64,000 nt of DNA from Anoplopoma fimbria (lineage: Eukaryota; Chordata; Actinopteri; Perciformes; Anoplopomatidae), in NCBI RefSeq assembly GCF_027596085.1, contig NC_072469.1, positions 11,615,914 to 11,679,913 of the forward strand, in the 5' to 3' direction. Made by a program: the position numbers and the translations under genes. The notes under the pieces were generated by a model. That model was not told the DNA's origin and did not search any database. It saw only the letters and a program-made list of their open reading frames with translations. Each line of letters begins with the position of its first letter. Position 1 is the first letter of the stretch. Of the stretch, positions 63,422-64,000 are shown one piece after another.

Positions 63422-64000
63422 CAGTACATGCCTTCTCACTTTACCGACTGTAGAAACATGCCAGTGCAGAGCAGCAGACCCTGTGAACCGCTCATTCTAA
63501 GCTAAGAACACAAGTTTGAGGTAATTACACACTAATGAAAACATAGTTATAAATAATATATTCCATTTCTGCAAATAGATCTCCGGAAAATGCTTCACAC
63601 TGGCACTTTAAATGACTTCTGAAGGTGGGAAAATGTCAAGTTTCTATTTTAAAGCCAGTACAACAGATTGTAGAACACAGAAAAAGGAGGATTAGGTGCT
63701 GCTTTGGTTTCAGCAGCTGGGCGAGAGGATCAATGTAATCCATGAAAATCATGTTTGCAATGTAGAAAACAAGATCAGCCAATTGATTTTCTCATTTAGA
63801 GACTTTTTCTTGGAAAATGGTACGTTTCTGGAAAAGTCCATCGGCAGTCAATCCTGTTGTGGATGGTGCAGTTTAATGGAAATAGGCTAAAAGTAATATT
63901 AACATTTGATATACTTTATGAGGAATGACTTACAAAATACAAATGTAGTGTGACTAAAAGCTTTGCCAAAGGCATAAAATATTTCATCAATACATGAAAA
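63340..64000 (+). other. hecw1 intron 6, start, with CA repeat at the donor
   Basis: The donor GTACGTATA runs into (CA)n at 63349-63418 (about 35 units). The rest to the end of the window shows no exon; the remainder of C2 lies downstream. Confidence 0.85.
63349..63418. repeat. (CA)n microsatellite abutting an exon donor
   Basis: About 35 CA units beginning at about intron position +9/+10 after hecw1 exon 6. Confidence 0.97.

Larger units (their letters stand above)
39350..64000 (+). other. hecw1 gene span, 5' part (3' end outside window)
   Basis: HECW1 (NEDL1) is a NEDD4-family HECT E3 ubiquitin ligase with an N-terminal HECW domain, a C2 domain, two WW domains and a C-terminal HECT domain. 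It is mainly neuronal in mammals. The window holds a candidate first exon and five confident coding exons with intron phases 0, 1, 1, 0, 1. Introns are about 8.7, 0.9, 2.5, 8.2 and 2.6 kb. Residue-by-residue comparison with remembered human HECW1 shows no gap from the NLYQ motif to the NPQWSTE end, so no exon is missing in between. HECW2 fits less well: it lacks the RFLGLAAMASP and NFLDYKNRG segments. Which teleost co-orthologue (a or b) it is cannot be told. Confidence 0.85.

Overview
This window is non-coding-rich genomic DNA from a ray-finned fish, most likely a percomorph teleost. Three things point there. Five consecutive plus-strand exons encode a HECW1-type E3 ubiquitin ligase. The interspersed repeats are of types familiar from teleost genomes: tRNA-headed SINEs, one with a UnaL2-like stem-loop and TGTAA tail, another with a GGAT tail, and many small hAT derivatives. 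There are also more than fifteen dinucleotide microsatellites, mostly CA/TG and AT.

The first ~38.9 kb contains no gene that I can support. It holds unique AT-rich DNA, microsatellites, an unusual minisatellite of CAGCTG palindromes (about 6.56-7.30 kb, with a diverged outlier at 3.4 kb), and fragments of several dispersed repeat families. Two non-autonomous hAT transposons with perfect 8-bp target duplications lie at 11.1-12.0 and 12.6-13.6 kb; the second is nested inside an older repeat. Decayed hAT-type transposase pieces lie at 11.7, 19.1, 19.8 and 31.5-32.2 kb. SINEs and a tandem-containing repeat cover 21.8-23.8 kb, and low-complexity AGY trinucleotide DNA covers 26.5-27.5 kb.

Two GC- and CpG-rich blocks (about 38.97-39.19 and 39.35-39.73 kb) look like a promoter region. 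The second contains a short candidate first coding exon (39589-39618). Its ten codons end in phase 0 at a CAG|GTAGGT donor, exactly matching the phase-0 acceptor of the next exon. From there hecw1 runs to the end of the window: exons at 48292-48613, 49516-49623, 52140-52234, 60482-60557 and 63170-63339. All are joined by GT-AG introns with compatible phases. The assembled N-terminus (267 codons from the first ATG, 245 from the alternative Met) covers the HECW N-terminal domain and the beginning of the C2 domain. The rest of C2, the WW domains and the HECT domain must lie beyond base 64000.

I found no novel multi-gene system. The observations most worth following are features of hecw1: a start codon overlapping an upstream ORF stop (ATGA), a UG-repeat against one acceptor and a CA-repeat against one donor. 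Next come the E-box palindrome array and the hAT structures. Family assignments rest on recognition of conserved motifs, without database searches.
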